Origin: Chryseobacterium taichungense
GTDB taxonomy: Bacteria; Bacteroidota; Bacteroidia; Flavobacteriales; Weeksellaceae
DNA length: 64,000 nt
Assembly (NCBI RefSeq): GCF_900109935.1
Contig: NZ_FOBV01000009.1
Span: forward strand, 1-64,000
Reading direction: 5' to 3'
The notes beneath the pieces are model-generated. The model was not told where the DNA came from, ran no database searches, and saw only the letters and a list, made by a program, of their open reading frames with translations. Below are positions 9,137 to 18,161 of this stretch, one piece after another. Each line of letters starts with the position of its first letter. Positions within the stretch are counted from its first letter, which is position 1. Both the position numbers and the translations under genes were made by a program.

Positions 9137-9353
9137 TTAGAATTAAGTCTGTTTAAAAAAGTTTATTGTTGTTAAAACGACCTAGGAAATCGTAGCGTTA
9201 AAAAAATGAAATCTGTGAGCGTTAAGAAAATTCTACTGTTTGAGCGCGATAACAATATTTAAACGAAGAACAAATATTAAATTCGCGCGAGTTTTAGAAT
9301 TTTTAGAGAACAGATTTTATTTTTAGCAAAGAGTTCCAAGTCTTGAACTTTTG

Positions 9354-9379
9354 GTTCTTTTGCTTCAAGGTAAAAGAAC
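9354..9379. repeat. hairpin repeat in the fucosidase-GH3 gap
   Basis: GTTCTTTT (9354-9361) and AAAAGAAC (9372-9379) are inverted arms around GCTTCAAGGT. It resembles a dispersed TTGGTTCTTTTGCTTCAAGG element that I associate with flavobacterial intergenic DNA. The rest of 9137-9353 holds GC-rich GCGCG pieces near 9243 and 9286 but no gene. Confidence 0.45.
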
Positions 9380-9405
9380 AAATCTTAAATTAAATTATTC
9401 TTAAA

Positions 9406-12069
9406 ATGCATTTTAAACTGCGATTTAAAATTATAATAATTTCATTATTGAGCACAACATTTATTGCCGCTCAAAAACCATTATACAAAGACCCAAAGCA
9501 ACCTATTGAAGCCAGAGTTCAGGATTTATTAAAAAGAATGACTCCTGAAGAAAAATTCTGGCAGTGCTTTATGATTCCCGGAGATCTGGATCATGTCCCA
9601 AAAGACCAGTACGCACACGGAATTTTTGGTTTACAGGTGAGCGCAGGAAACCAGGGTGGCGGAGCAGCAGGACAATTGTTGACATATAATGCCAATGAAG
9701 ATGCGGAACGATTGGCGAAAAAAATTAATGCGATCCAGAAATATTTTGTCGAAGAATCACGATTGGGAATCCCGATCATTCCTTTTGATGAGGCATTGCA
9801 CGGCTTGATGCGTGAAGGCGCGACAGCTTTTCCGCAAGCGATCGGTTTATCGGCCACCTTTAATCCGGAACTGATGAAAGAGGTTTCTACGGCGATTGCA
9901 AAAGAATCGAAGTTGAGAGGCATTCGCCAGATTTTGACGCCTGTAGTAAATCTTGCCAGTGATGTCCGTTGGGGAAGAACCGAGGAAACCTACGGTGAAG
10001 ATCCGTTTCTGACTTCCGTGATGGGTGTCAATTTTGTCAGCTCTTTTGAAAATCAGGGAATTATTACGACTCCAAAACATTTTCTGGCAAATGTTGGAGA
10101 AGGAGGAAGAGATTCTTATCCGATTCACTGGAGCAAAAGATATCTGGAGGAAACGCATTTAATTCCATTTGAAAAAGCTTTTCATCAGGGAAAAAGCCGC
10201 TCGGTAATGACTTCATATAATCTGCTTGACGGAAGGCCTTCGACAGCCAATCACTGGTTGTTGACGGAAAAATTAAAAAAAGAATGGAATTTTACCGGCT
10301 TCGTCATCAGTGACGCCAGTGCGGTTGGTGGGGCTAATGTGCTGCATTTTACAGCAAGAGATTATGACGATGCTTCTGCACAGGCCATGAATGCAGGTCT
10401 TGATGTGATTTTTCAAACAGAATATCAGCATTATAAGCTTTTCATCCCACCGTTTCTGGATGGTAGAATTTCAAAAGAGAGAATTGATGATGCAGTCTCA
10501 AGGGTGCTGAGAGCAAAATTTGAACTGGGCTTATTTGAAAATCCTTATGTTTCCGATAAAGATATTGAAGAATTAAAGAAAATTAATCATAAACCTTTAG
10601 CCGAGAAAGCAGCCATAGAGTCTTTTGTTTTGCTTCAGAACAATAATAAAACGCTTCCCATTCCGGAAAATGTTAAAAAGATTTTAGTGGTGGGAACTGA
10701 TGCGGTGGATGCAAGGTTAGGCGGTTATTCCGGTCCGGGAAATAAGAAGGTCAGTATGCTGGAGGGAATTAAAAATTTTGTTAAAAATAAAAATATCGAA
10801 GTTAATTATGTAAAAGGAATCGACTGGAATCTGAAGAAGTTTGCCACCGTTCCTGCTGAGTTTTTATCCTTTGAAAATCAAAAGGGATTAAAAGGAAGGT
10901 ATTTTTCTAATCCAGATTTAAAAGGTAATGCCGTTGTTGAAAAACAGAATGAACAGCTGAATTTTAAATGGACTTTATATTCCCCGGATCCGGAAAAGTT
11001 GCAGTCCGATAACTATAGCGTACGGTGGACAGGAAAACTGAAAGCACCCAATTCCGGAAAATATCAGTTGGGACTGCGTGGAAATGATGGTTTCAGATTG
11101 TTTTTAAATGGAAAATTAATGATCGACCAATGGGAAAAGTTGAGTTATTCAACCAAAACGATTGAACTTGATTTCGTGAAAGGAAAACAATACGACATTG
11201 TCGTGGAATTTCATGAAAACCGGGGAGAAGCGAATATTGAACTGATCTGGAATTATGGTTTACCAGACTACCAAAAAGATTTTAATGAAGCTGTAAAGGA
11301 AGCTCAAAATGCAGATTATATTATCGTAGCCGCTGGAATTCACGAAGGAGAATTTCAGGACCGCTCTTCGCTTGCCCTTCCCGGAAATCAGGAACTATTT
11401 ATTCATGAAGTTTCAACATTGAATAAGCCAATAACAGTTGTGCTGGTGGGTGGTTCTGCTATAAAAACGACTGATTGGAAAGATAAAGTCGGAGCTATTT
11501 TAGACGTCTGGTATCCGGGAGAGGAAGGCGGAAATGCGGTGGCCAAAGTTCTTTTCGGGGCAGAAAATCCTTCGGGTAAACTGCCAATCACTTTTCCGAT
11601 AGAGGAGGGACAATTGCCGCTGTCTTACAATCATCATCCCACAGGAAGGGGAAATGACTATTATGATCTGAGTGGCGAACCGTTGTATCCTTTTGGTTTC
11701 GGATTGAGCTATACGACTTTCGAAATTTCAGATTTACGGTTAAATAAACTACAGTTTACAGCAAATGATACGATTACTGCTACAGTCAATGTAAGGAATA
11801 CTGGTTCAAAAGCGGGAAGTGAGGTCATTCAGCTGTATGTGAAAGATTTGCTGGCCTCGGTTTCAAGACCGGTTATTGAACTAAAAGGATTTCAGAAAGT
11901 ATATTTAAAGCCGGGAGAATCAAAACAGGTTTCTATTGAAGTTCCGGTGAAAGACCTGCAGTTTTTAGACGAAAAAATGAACTGGATTGTTGAAAAAGGT
12001 ACATACCGGATTTTTGTCGGGAATTCTTCAAAAAATTTACCGATGAAACAGAATATTGAGGTTGAGTAA
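9406..12069 (+). CDS. GH3 beta-glycosidase with PA14 domain, secreted
   Basis: 887 residues. A signal peptide (ending STTFIAAQ) is followed by the GH3 N-terminal barrel with VVNLASDVRWGRTEETYGED (~185-204) and GFVISDASAV (~300-310); Asp in that motif is the nucleophile position. The GH3 C-terminal alpha/beta sandwich (LLQNNNKTLPIP onward, ~412) is split by a PA14 domain at about residues 494-610 (GRYFSNPDLKG ... RLFLNGKLMIDQW), a carbohydrate-binding insert seen in many BglX-type enzymes. A fibronectin-III-like domain closes the protein (~770-885). Expected activity is an exo-beta-glucosidase or beta-xylosidase acting on oligosaccharides in the periplasm; the substrate cannot be fixed from sequence alone. 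Confidence 0.9.
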   Translation: MHFKLRFKIIIISLLSTTFIAAQKPLYKDPKQPIEARVQDLLKRMTPEEKFWQCFMIPGDLDHVPKDQYAHGIFGLQVSAGNQGGGAAGQLLTYNANEDAERLAKKINAIQKYFVEESRLGIPIIPFDEALHGLMREGATAFPQAIGLSATFNPELMKEVSTAIAKESKLRGIRQILTPVVNLASDVRWGRTEETYGEDPFLTSVMGVNFVSSFENQGIITTPKHFLANVGEGGRDSYPIHWSKRYLEETHLIPFEKAFHQGKSRSVMTSYNLLDGRPSTANHWLLTEKLKKEWNFTGFVISDASAVGGANVLHFTARDYDDASAQAMNAGLDVIFQTEYQHYKLFIPPFLDGRISKERIDDAVSRVLRAKFELGLFENPYVSDKDIEELKKINHKPLAEKAAIESFVLLQNNNKTLPIPENVKKILVVGTDAVDARLGGYSGPGNKKVSMLEGIKNFVKNKNIEVNYVKGIDWNLKKFATVPAEFLSFENQKGLKGRYFSNPDLKGNAVVEKQNEQLNFKWTLYSPDPEKLQSDNYSVRWTGKLKAPNSGKYQLGLRGNDGFRLFLNGKLMIDQWEKLSYSTKTIELDFVKGKQYDIVVEFHENRGEANIELIWNYGLPDYQKDFNEAVKEAQNADYIIVAAGIHEGEFQDRSSLALPGNQELFIHEVSTLNKPITVVLVGGSAIKTTDWKDKVGAILDVWYPGEEGGNAVAKVLFGAENPSGKLPITFPIEEGQLPLSYNHHPTGRGNDYYDLSGEPLYPFGFGLSYTTFEISDLRLNKLQFTANDTITATVNVRNTGSKAGSEVIQLYVKDLLASVSRPVIELKGFQKVYLKPGESKQVSIEVPVKDLQFLDEKMNWIVEKGTYRIFVGNSSKNLPMKQNIEVE

Positions 12070-12200
12070 TGTTGGGACGGAGATCGGTTACAGTGAAGAT
12101 CTAATTGAGACGCCATCAGTATTGCAACCATATATAGGTCGGCACATTTTTAGCAGCAGTATCATCAACTTTTATCTATACAAAACTTAAAAAAAGCACT

Positions 12201-12539
12201 ATGAATTTAAAGTTGATATTACAGAAAGCGAATGCCTGTATTGCAGCGGGCGACCACGAAGGATTTTTAAAATTTTGTACAAAAGATACCCGCTGGACTT
12301 TTATTGGCGACCGTACGCTTAACGGAATTGATGAGGTAAGAGCCTATATGAATGAAGCATACAAAGAGCCTCCAAAGTTTGAAGTTGCTTTAATGATTGA
12401 AGAGGGGAACTATCTGTCCGCTATGGGAACTATTAGTTTACTAAACGAAAATTCAGAGTGGATCAGCTATGAATATTGTGACGTCTGGAGATTTGAAGAC
12501 GGAAAATTAGCCGAATTGAAGGCTTTTGTAGTCAGCTGA
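12201..12539 (+). CDS. NTF2-like (SnoaL-type) protein
   Basis: 112 residues with no signal peptide. The pattern of an N-terminal helix pair (ILQKANACIAAGDHEGFLKF), TRWTFIGDRTLNGIDEVRAY and a C-terminal curved sheet (YEYCDVWRFEDGKLAELKAF) is typical of the SnoaL/NTF2 fold used by ketosteroid-isomerase-like proteins. These are small cone-shaped cytosolic proteins with varied or unknown substrates. The gene stands alone, 131 bp after the GH3 gene and 103 bp before the sugar dehydrogenase. No reaction can be assigned. Confidence 0.75.
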   Translation: MNLKLILQKANACIAAGDHEGFLKFCTKDTRWTFIGDRTLNGIDEVRAYMNEAYKEPPKFEVALMIEEGNYLSAMGTISLLNENSEWISYEYCDVWRFEDGKLAELKAFVVS

Positions 12540-12642
12540 TTTTACTTTGTGAAATAATACATTTTCAAAATCCAGTAAAGTTGCAGATTTCTTAAGGAAC
12601 GCTTTTTGCAAGTCAGTTACCAACCATTAATCACTGAAATCT

Positions 12643-13950
12643 ATGAAAAATTATCTTCTCCCTGCTTTTGCACTGATCTTTTTCAGCTGTAAAGAAAATA
12701 AAAAGGAAAGCACCACAACCGGAAAAGAGGTGGTTACAGAAACAGACACTTTGAAATTACCCGCTCCCGACGAGAATTCCAAAAATAAATTCAGCAATGT
12801 GATCGGCTGGCCTGAAGGTAAAACACCGGTTGCCCCGGAAGGATTTACCGTTACCCGTTTTGCTGAACATATCAAAAGCCCGAGAAATATGATTCAGGCT
12901 GAAAACGGGGATATTTTTGTCGTTCTTTCCAATTCAGAACGTTCCACAACGGAAAAAATAAAAAATGACATCAGCGGAAAAAGTGATGCTGAAGTAGGAG
13001 GCAAATCGGCCAACAGGATTATCCTGTATCGTGATGCCAACAAAGATGGCGTTCCTGAGTCGTCTTCCGTATTTCTGGACAAGCTCAACCAACCTTACGG
13101 AATGCTTATTATTAAGGATAAATTTTACGTAGCCAATACCGATGGGCTTTGGGTGTATCCTTATAAAACAGGACAGACAAAAATTACGGAACCCGGAAAG
13201 AAAATCGTCAGCCTTCCTGCAGGAGGATATAATAATCACTGGACGAGAAATTTAATTGCCAATAAAGATCAGTCGAAAATTTACATCAGCGTGGGATCTG
13301 GAAGTAACGTTGGCGAAAACGGAATGGAAAATGAAGTTCGAAGAGCCAATATTCTTGAAGTTAATCCTGACGGAAGCGGAGAGAAAATTTATGCAGCAGG
13401 TCTTAGAAATCCTGTAGGCATGAGCTGGAACCCAGTAAAAGGCGAACTCTGGACGGTGGTGAATGAAAGGGATGAGCTTGGTGATGAGCTGGTTCCCGAT
13501 TATCTGACCAGCGTAAAGCAGAACGCTTTTTATGGCTGGCCTTACGCTTACTTCGGAAAAAATGAAGATCCAAGAAGAAAGGGTGAAAAACCGGATCTCG
13601 TGGCAAAAACTATTGTCCCTGATGTGCCGCTGGGAAGTCATACGGCGTCTTTAGGGCTTACATTTTATACCGGCAGTCAGTTTCCTGAAAAGTATAAAAA
13701 CGGAGCTTTTATCGGGCAGCACGGATCTTGGAACCGCTCTTCACTGGTTGGTTATCAGGTAGCATTCGTTCCTTTTGCTAACGGTAAAGCTTCAGGACCC
13801 TATCAGCCATTTCTAACAGGGTTTATTGCCAATGAAGCCAAAGGAGATGTGTACGGAAGACCTGTGGGCATTCTGCAGATTGCAGACGGATCATTGCTGG
13901 TGGCGGATGACGTAAGTGGAATCGTATGGAGAGTAGCTTATAAAAAGTGA
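12643..13950 (+). CDS. PQQ-dependent sugar (glucose/sorbosone) dehydrogenase-like lipoprotein
   Basis: 435 residues. The signal peptide ends in a lipobox (LIFFSC, Cys16), predicting a lipoprotein. The mature part is a six-bladed propeller of the GSDH/L-sorbosone dehydrogenase family: EGFTVTRFAEHIKSPRNM at the start, YNNHWTRNL with the candidate catalytic His, GLRNPVGMSWNP with the conserved Arg, then NERDELGDELVPDYL and FYGWPYAYFG. The expected role is oxidation of aldose sugars or sorbosone-like substrates with PQQ. No PQQ biosynthesis genes are in the window, so the cofactor would have to come from elsewhere or the enzyme could be an apo-form. It is monocistronic as far as can be seen. Confidence 0.85.
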   Translation: MKNYLLPAFALIFFSCKENKKESTTTGKEVVTETDTLKLPAPDENSKNKFSNVIGWPEGKTPVAPEGFTVTRFAEHIKSPRNMIQAENGDIFVVLSNSERSTTEKIKNDISGKSDAEVGGKSANRIILYRDANKDGVPESSSVFLDKLNQPYGMLIIKDKFYVANTDGLWVYPYKTGQTKITEPGKKIVSLPAGGYNNHWTRNLIANKDQSKIYISVGSGSNVGENGMENEVRRANILEVNPDGSGEKIYAAGLRNPVGMSWNPVKGELWTVVNERDELGDELVPDYLTSVKQNAFYGWPYAYFGKNEDPRRKGEKPDLVAKTIVPDVPLGSHTASLGLTFYTGSQFPEKYKNGAFIGQHGSWNRSSLVGYQVAFVPFANGKASGPYQPFLTGFIANEAKGDVYGRPVGILQIADGSLLVADDVSGIVWRVAYKK

Positions 13951-14044
13951 TTTATATCTGAAAACTGCTGATTTATTTTGGTATGAAATATGCAAATATT
14001 CATGTAAACCGGAATGAGTAAGATCATTCACAAAATAGAATGTC

Positions 14045-14308
14045 ATGAAAAAGTTTTTAATATCAGCCATTTTAATAGTAGGATTATCTTCAACTGCATT
14101 TTCCCAGAGACGTCCGCCGGCACCGCCGCATCCTTCAAAAGCACAGTTGTATAATGATAAAGCCAGGGAACTTGACAGAAAATATAATCAGGAGAAAAAG
14201 CTCATCCTTAACCATCCGCTGGCAACAAAACGAATGAAGAATGACCAGCTGAAAGCGTTGAATGAAAGATACAGAAATGAAAAAAGGCTGCTAAGAGCAA
14301 CAAGATAA
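14045..14308 (+). CDS. small secreted basic coiled-coil protein, unknown function
   Basis: 87 residues. Signal peptide MKKFLISAILIVGLSSTAFS is followed by a Pro-rich stretch (RRPPAPPHP) and a Lys/Arg/Glu-rich helical tail (KARELDRKYNQEKKLILNH ... KALNERYRNEKRLLRATR) with heptad-like spacing. Related small proteins occur in flavobacteria without known function. A clear terminator follows at 14362-14390, which supports it as a real single-gene unit. Confidence 0.7.
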   Translation: MKKFLISAILIVGLSSTAFSQRRPPAPPHPSKAQLYNDKARELDRKYNQEKKLILNHPLATKRMKNDQLKALNERYRNEKRLLRATR

Positions 14309-14361
14309 AATCTGATGAATGAAGAAAATTTATTCTTTGTTCCCATCAAAAAACACAATAT

Positions 14362-14390
14362 AAAAGAGAATGCTTTGAGCGTTCTCTTTT
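14362..14390 (+). terminator. intrinsic terminator after the 87-aa secreted protein gene
   Basis: AAAAGAGAATGC (14362-14373) pairs with GCGTTCTCTTTT (14379-14390) around a short loop, and T continues to 14392. Confidence 0.8.
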
Positions 14391-14487
14391 TTGTTTAAAA
14401 TAGTCTTACTTCCTGATCTCAGTTGCAGTGCAAGAAACGTGGAACATCCAATATTTTTCCTTAAATTCGCATAAAAATTTTAAGCTA

Positions 14488-15876
14488 ATGAATTACGATA
14501 TTATTGTCATCGGAAGTGGTCCTGGTGGATATGTTACTGCAATCAGAGCAGCACAATTGGGTTTCAAAACTGCAATTATCGAGAAAGAAAGTCTGGGAGG
14601 GATCTGCCTTAACTGGGGATGTATTCCGACAAAAGCTTTGCTGAAATCTGCTCAGGTTTTTCATTATATTAATCACGCTGAAGATTATGGTTTGAACAAG
14701 GTGGAAGGAAGTTTTGAATTTCCAAACGTAATTCAGAGAAGCCGTGGGGTAGCCAACAAAATGAGCAAAGGAATCGAATTCTTAATGAAAAAGAATAAGA
14801 TCGATGTGATTTTGGGAACTGCCAAAATTCAGAAAGGTAAAAAAGTTTCCGTTACTGATAAAGACGGGAAAGTAACTGAATATACAGGAACGCACATTAT
14901 CATCGCTACTGGTGCTCGTTCAAGAGAATTGCCGAACCTTCCTCAGGATGGTAAAAAAGTAATCGGATACAGACAGGCATTGTCTCTTCCTGAACAGCCA
15001 AAATCGATGATCGTGGTAGGTTCCGGAGCGATCGGGGTTGAATTTGCTGACTTCTATAATACCATGGGAACAAAAGTAACGGTTGTAGAATTTATGCCGA
15101 ATATCGTTCCTGTAGAGGATGAAGAAATCTCTAAGCACCTTGAAAAATCTCTTAAAAAATCGGGGATTGAAATTATGACCAATGCTTCTGTAGAAAGTGT
15201 TGACACCAGCGGAGAAGGGGTGAAAGCTACCGTAAAAACGGCAAAAGGAAACATCACGCTTGAAGCTGATATTTTATTGTCTGCGGTTGGTATTGCTGCA
15301 AACATTGAGAACATCGGACTTGAAGAAGTGGGAATCCAGACGGATAAAGGCAGAGTTTTGGTAAACGAATGGTACGAAACTTCGGTTCCTGGTTACTACG
15401 CGATCGGAGACCTTATTCCTACTCAGGCTCTGGCACACGTTGCTTCTGCTGAAGGAATTACCTGTGTTGAAAAAATCAAAGGATTACACGTTGAAAAAAT
15501 AGATTATGGCAATATTCCTGGATGTACGTACTGTCACCCAGAAGTTGCGTCTGTTGGTCTTACCGAAAAGCAGGCTAAAGAGAAAGGATATGAAATCAAA
15601 GTTGGAAAATTCCCTCTTTCTGCAAGTGGAAAGGCGACGGCTAACGGTAATACAGATGGTTTCGTTAAAGTGATCTTTGATGCTAAATACGGCGAATGGT
15701 TAGGGTGCCACATGATCGGAGAAGGCGTTACAGATATGGTGGCTGAAGCCGTTGTTGCCAGAAAACTGGAAACTACAGGTCACGAGATCATCAAATCAAT
15801 TCACCCGCATCCAACAGTGTCAGAAGCTATTATGGAAGCTGCCGCTGCTGCTTATGGTGAAGTGATTCATATTTAA
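14488..15876 (+). CDS. lpdA: dihydrolipoyl dehydrogenase
   Basis: 462 residues from the ATG at 14488. The longer frame from 14428 adds 20 residues that precede the FAD fold and is unlikely, because MNYDIIVIGSGPGGY is the normal family start. FAD-binding GSGPGG is at residues 9-14. The redox-active disulfide is Cys40-Cys45 in GGICLNWGCIPTK. A NAD-binding GSGAIGVEF follows at about 178-186, then the second FAD motif YAIGDL, and the C-terminal active-site HPHPTVSE of the dimer partner. The protein is the E3 component of 2-oxoacid dehydrogenase complexes and/or the glycine cleavage system, reoxidising lipoamide with NAD+. E1 and E2 are not adjacent, as is common in Bacteroidota. Confidence 0.95.
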   Translation: MNYDIIVIGSGPGGYVTAIRAAQLGFKTAIIEKESLGGICLNWGCIPTKALLKSAQVFHYINHAEDYGLNKVEGSFEFPNVIQRSRGVANKMSKGIEFLMKKNKIDVILGTAKIQKGKKVSVTDKDGKVTEYTGTHIIIATGARSRELPNLPQDGKKVIGYRQALSLPEQPKSMIVVGSGAIGVEFADFYNTMGTKVTVVEFMPNIVPVEDEEISKHLEKSLKKSGIEIMTNASVESVDTSGEGVKATVKTAKGNITLEADILLSAVGIAANIENIGLEEVGIQTDKGRVLVNEWYETSVPGYYAIGDLIPTQALAHVASAEGITCVEKIKGLHVEKIDYGNIPGCTYCHPEVASVGLTEKQAKEKGYEIKVGKFPLSASGKATANGNTDGFVKVIFDAKYGEWLGCHMIGEGVTDMVAEAVVARKLETTGHEIIKSIHPHPTVSEAIMEAAAAAYGEVIHI

Positions 15877-15903
15877 TTTGACAATCAATTTTTAAATATT
15901 GTT

Positions 15904-15928
15904 AAACCACAGATTCTGTCTGTGGTTT
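15904..15928 (+). terminator. intrinsic terminator of lpdA
   Basis: AAACCACAGA (15904-15913), loop TTCTG, TCTGTGGTTT (15919-15928), followed by a T-rich tail. Confidence 0.85.
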
Positions 15929-16004
15929 TTCTTTTCTTAAATAATTTGTATCACTTATTTTCTTATTTTTATTAAGTTATAAATAATACAAATTAAAATA
16001 AATT

Positions 16005-16619
16005 ATGTTCAAAAAATTAGCTGCAGAAGCTTTAGGATTAGGGGATATTGGTAAAATTATTCCTTCTCATGATTATGATAAAGTAGATTCAGACGATTAC
16101 ATTTTATCGGAAGACAATGAAAAGATTTTCTTCCTCATCAAATCCAAAAGAGATGAATATTGCTTTACCAACAGAGCATTGATCCATATTGACGGCGCAA
16201 GTGCCCTGGATAAAAAACGAGTACTGAGAAGATACGAATATTATCAGTTTCCTTTCTCAAATATTGCCTTGCAGACAGCGGGAACCATCGACCTGGACGT
16301 TGAGATTTCTTTTAATATCGGGAATGTTCCGTTAATGATTAGTGTTACAAAAAGTCAGATTGATCAGCTGAAAGATCTTTATAAAGCTCTTTTGGCGATT
16401 CAGCAAGTGGTGCATCACAATCAGTCACTGCTGAATTTTTCGAATGACAGCCTGCAGAAAGCGATCACTACTGTAGCCTCAGGAAAACAGGAAAATGTAT
16501 CGAAAAGCCAGGAATTAAGAACGATTAATGAATACATTTTCGCCTGGAATACGACCAGCTTTGATAAGTACAATCAGAAAGACTTCTCAAAGATTTTTGA
16601 AAAATATATTAATAATTAA
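16005..16619 (+). CDS. PH-domain (YvbH-like) cytoplasmic protein
   Basis: 204 residues, no signal peptide. The N terminus MFKKLAAEALGLGDIGKII and the segment FFLIKSKRDEYCFTNRALIHIDG ... KRVLRRYEYYQFPFSNI match bacterial PH-domain proteins of the YvbH-like type. The C-terminal half is helical (TKSQIDQLKDLYKALLAIQQ). Members are soluble and widely distributed; their biochemical role is not established. It is flanked by the lpdA terminator and its own terminator, hence monocistronic. A 9-bp inverted repeat (AATTTGTAT at 15944, ATACAAATT near 15987) lies just upstream and could be regulatory. Confidence 0.75.
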   Translation: MFKKLAAEALGLGDIGKIIPSHDYDKVDSDDYILSEDNEKIFFLIKSKRDEYCFTNRALIHIDGASALDKKRVLRRYEYYQFPFSNIALQTAGTIDLDVEISFNIGNVPLMISVTKSQIDQLKDLYKALLAIQQVVHHNQSLLNFSNDSLQKAITTVASGKQENVSKSQELRTINEYIFAWNTTSFDKYNQKDFSKIFEKYINN

Positions 16620-16634
16620 GATGATAAAACTTTA

Positions 16635-16656
16635 AAAGCCCGAAATTTCGGGCTTT
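16635..16656 (+). terminator. intrinsic terminator after PH-domain gene
   Basis: AAAGCCCGAAA (16635-16645) and TTTCGGGCTTT (16646-16656) form a perfect stem followed by T residues. Confidence 0.85.
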
Positions 16657-16839
16657 TTTATAATAGCTTTTTTAGTAATACTTAGATTAAATTTTATAGA
16701 GATAATTTTTATTGATGAAAATATTTAAAGTATTAATTCATTGTCATCTGCCCTAGTCACCTCTGTTGCCAGTTACTATTTAACAAAAATTTAGTAAAAA
16801 CAGACTTTCTATTTTGTGGTATTTTCTTACATTTATTCA

Positions 16840-17637
16840 ATGAATTTTGAAAAGATAGGACTTGTTTTATCGGGTGGCGGTACCAAAGGCATCGCACACG
16901 CCGGAGTTCTAAAATTCCTCAAGGAAAAAGATATTGATGTTAATGTACTGTCATGTTGCAGCGCAGGCTCCATTGTCGGTTCTATGTATGCTGTGGGGAA
17001 AACCCCGGAAGAGATCCTGGAATTTTTCAATTCGGTATATTTTTTCAACTGGAAACATTTTGCTTTCAATCAGCCCGGATTGGTCTCTTCGGTTATTTTC
17101 AGGAATTATCTCAATCCTATTTTCGGAGATATGAAACTGAAAGATCTGGATAAAGAAGTGAAAATTGTAGCCACAGAACTGGTCGGCGGAACGGAAAAAA
17201 TCTTTGATCAGGATTTTAAAGTCGTAGATGCCATTATTGCTTCATGCTCGATACCGGGAATTACGACGCCCTATACTATCAATGACGAAATGTATTGTGA
17301 TGGAGGAGTACTCAATAATTTTCCTGCTGACATCATCAGGGATGAGTGTGATAAGCTGATCGGTGTTTTTGTCTCCCCACCCCATGATATTAAAATTGAT
17401 GATCTGAAATCAATTAAATCTATTGTCTCCCGTTCTTACGATTTACTTTCGTACAGAGTAGAAAAAATAAAATTTGACTATTGCGATTGGTTTATATCTT
17501 CTCAGGAGCTCTCCACCTACGGAACATTTGAGAGAAGAAAAGACCGTCTTGAAAAAATTTTCACGATCGGATATGAGGCTGCAAAGGAAAGCTTTAACGA
17601 AAGCAGCTTTTATCTTGCCAGGCAATCAGGTGCATAA
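16840..17637 (+). CDS. patatin-like phospholipase
   Basis: 265 residues from the ATG at 16840 (MNFEKIGLVLSGGGTKG); an in-frame ATG at 16816 adds eight residues of no family character. The oxyanion loop is SGGGTKGIAHAGVL. The nucleophile elbow reads SCCSAGSIVG, so the first Gly of the usual G-x-S-x-G is replaced by Cys, while Ser and the following Gly are kept. The catalytic Asp is in the DGGVLNNFP motif. Cytoplasmic patatins act as acyl hydrolases on phospholipids. The gene ends in a bidirectional terminator shared with the convergent downstream gene. Confidence 0.9.
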   Translation: MNFEKIGLVLSGGGTKGIAHAGVLKFLKEKDIDVNVLSCCSAGSIVGSMYAVGKTPEEILEFFNSVYFFNWKHFAFNQPGLVSSVIFRNYLNPIFGDMKLKDLDKEVKIVATELVGGTEKIFDQDFKVVDAIIASCSIPGITTPYTINDEMYCDGGVLNNFPADIIRDECDKLIGVFVSPPHDIKIDDLKSIKSIVSRSYDLLSYRVEKIKFDYCDWFISSQELSTYGTFERRKDRLEKIFTIGYEAAKESFNESSFYLARQSGA

Positions 17638-17638
17638 A

Positions 17639-17665
17639 AAAACTCTCACTTTAAATGAGAGTTTT
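17639..17665. terminator. bidirectional terminator between convergent genes
   Basis: AAAACTCTCA (17639-17648) and TGAGAGTTTT (17656-17665) flank CTTTAAA. A-rich on one side and T-rich on the other, it can serve the patatin (+) and the 145-aa gene (-). Confidence 0.85.
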
Positions 17666-17673
17666 CTTTTATC

Positions 17674-18111
17674 CTAGCTTTTTACAACGATTGCGTCCTG
17701 ATTAACAATTGTTTTTCCGTCCTGGTCCTCTACCGTAAGCGTATAAGGAGCTTTTTTAAGAGAATCGGTAAGATAATTTCTCCAGACTTTATAGGTATAT
17801 CCTTCATTATGGAACTCAAAGTAATAATTTCCTCCGGATCCGTCAGGAATAAGTTCTCCGTCACTGATGATCATACTCGGTTTATTGGTGATTTTTCCTT
17901 TAGCCGGCCAGGATTGATACAAATACTTGCCATTGGGCTGCTTATCAATTCTTATTTTGAATTTTTGAGTTTTGATAATTACTGATTTCGGAACCTGTTG
18001 CCTGATTTCAGTTTTGGGCCCGTCTTTAGGTTCAGTTTGATGAATGCTTTTAGCGCTTATCATGCTGATACTGGTCATATATATTGCTCCCAGCAGAATC
18101 TTTTTAATCAT
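17674..18111 (-). CDS. exported protein of unknown function
   Basis: 145 residues with a signal peptide (MIKKILLGAIYMTSISMISA). The mature part is a single small beta-rich domain (VIIKTQKFKIRI, YLYQSWPAKGK, GNYYFEFHNEGYTYKVWRN, YTLTVEDQDGKTIVNQDAIVV), with no Cys and no catalytic motif that I recognise. It is probably periplasmic. It lies 50 bp downstream of gldA in the same direction and could be cotranscribed with it. Confidence 0.7.
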   Translation of the reverse strand: MIKKILLGAIYMTSISMISAKSIHQTEPKDGPKTEIRQQVPKSVIIKTQKFKIRIDKQPNGKYLYQSWPAKGKITNKPSMIISDGELIPDGSGGNYYFEFHNEGYTYKVWRNYLTDSLKKAPYTLTVEDQDGKTIVNQDAIVVKS

Positions 18112-18161
18112 TTTGATAATATTTGTGGTTAGTCCCTCAAATGTATCAAATTTAAAGCCAA

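Noticed and set aside
14428..14487. Longer lpdA start
   Set aside because: It adds 20 residues without family similarity before the canonical FAD-binding N terminus.
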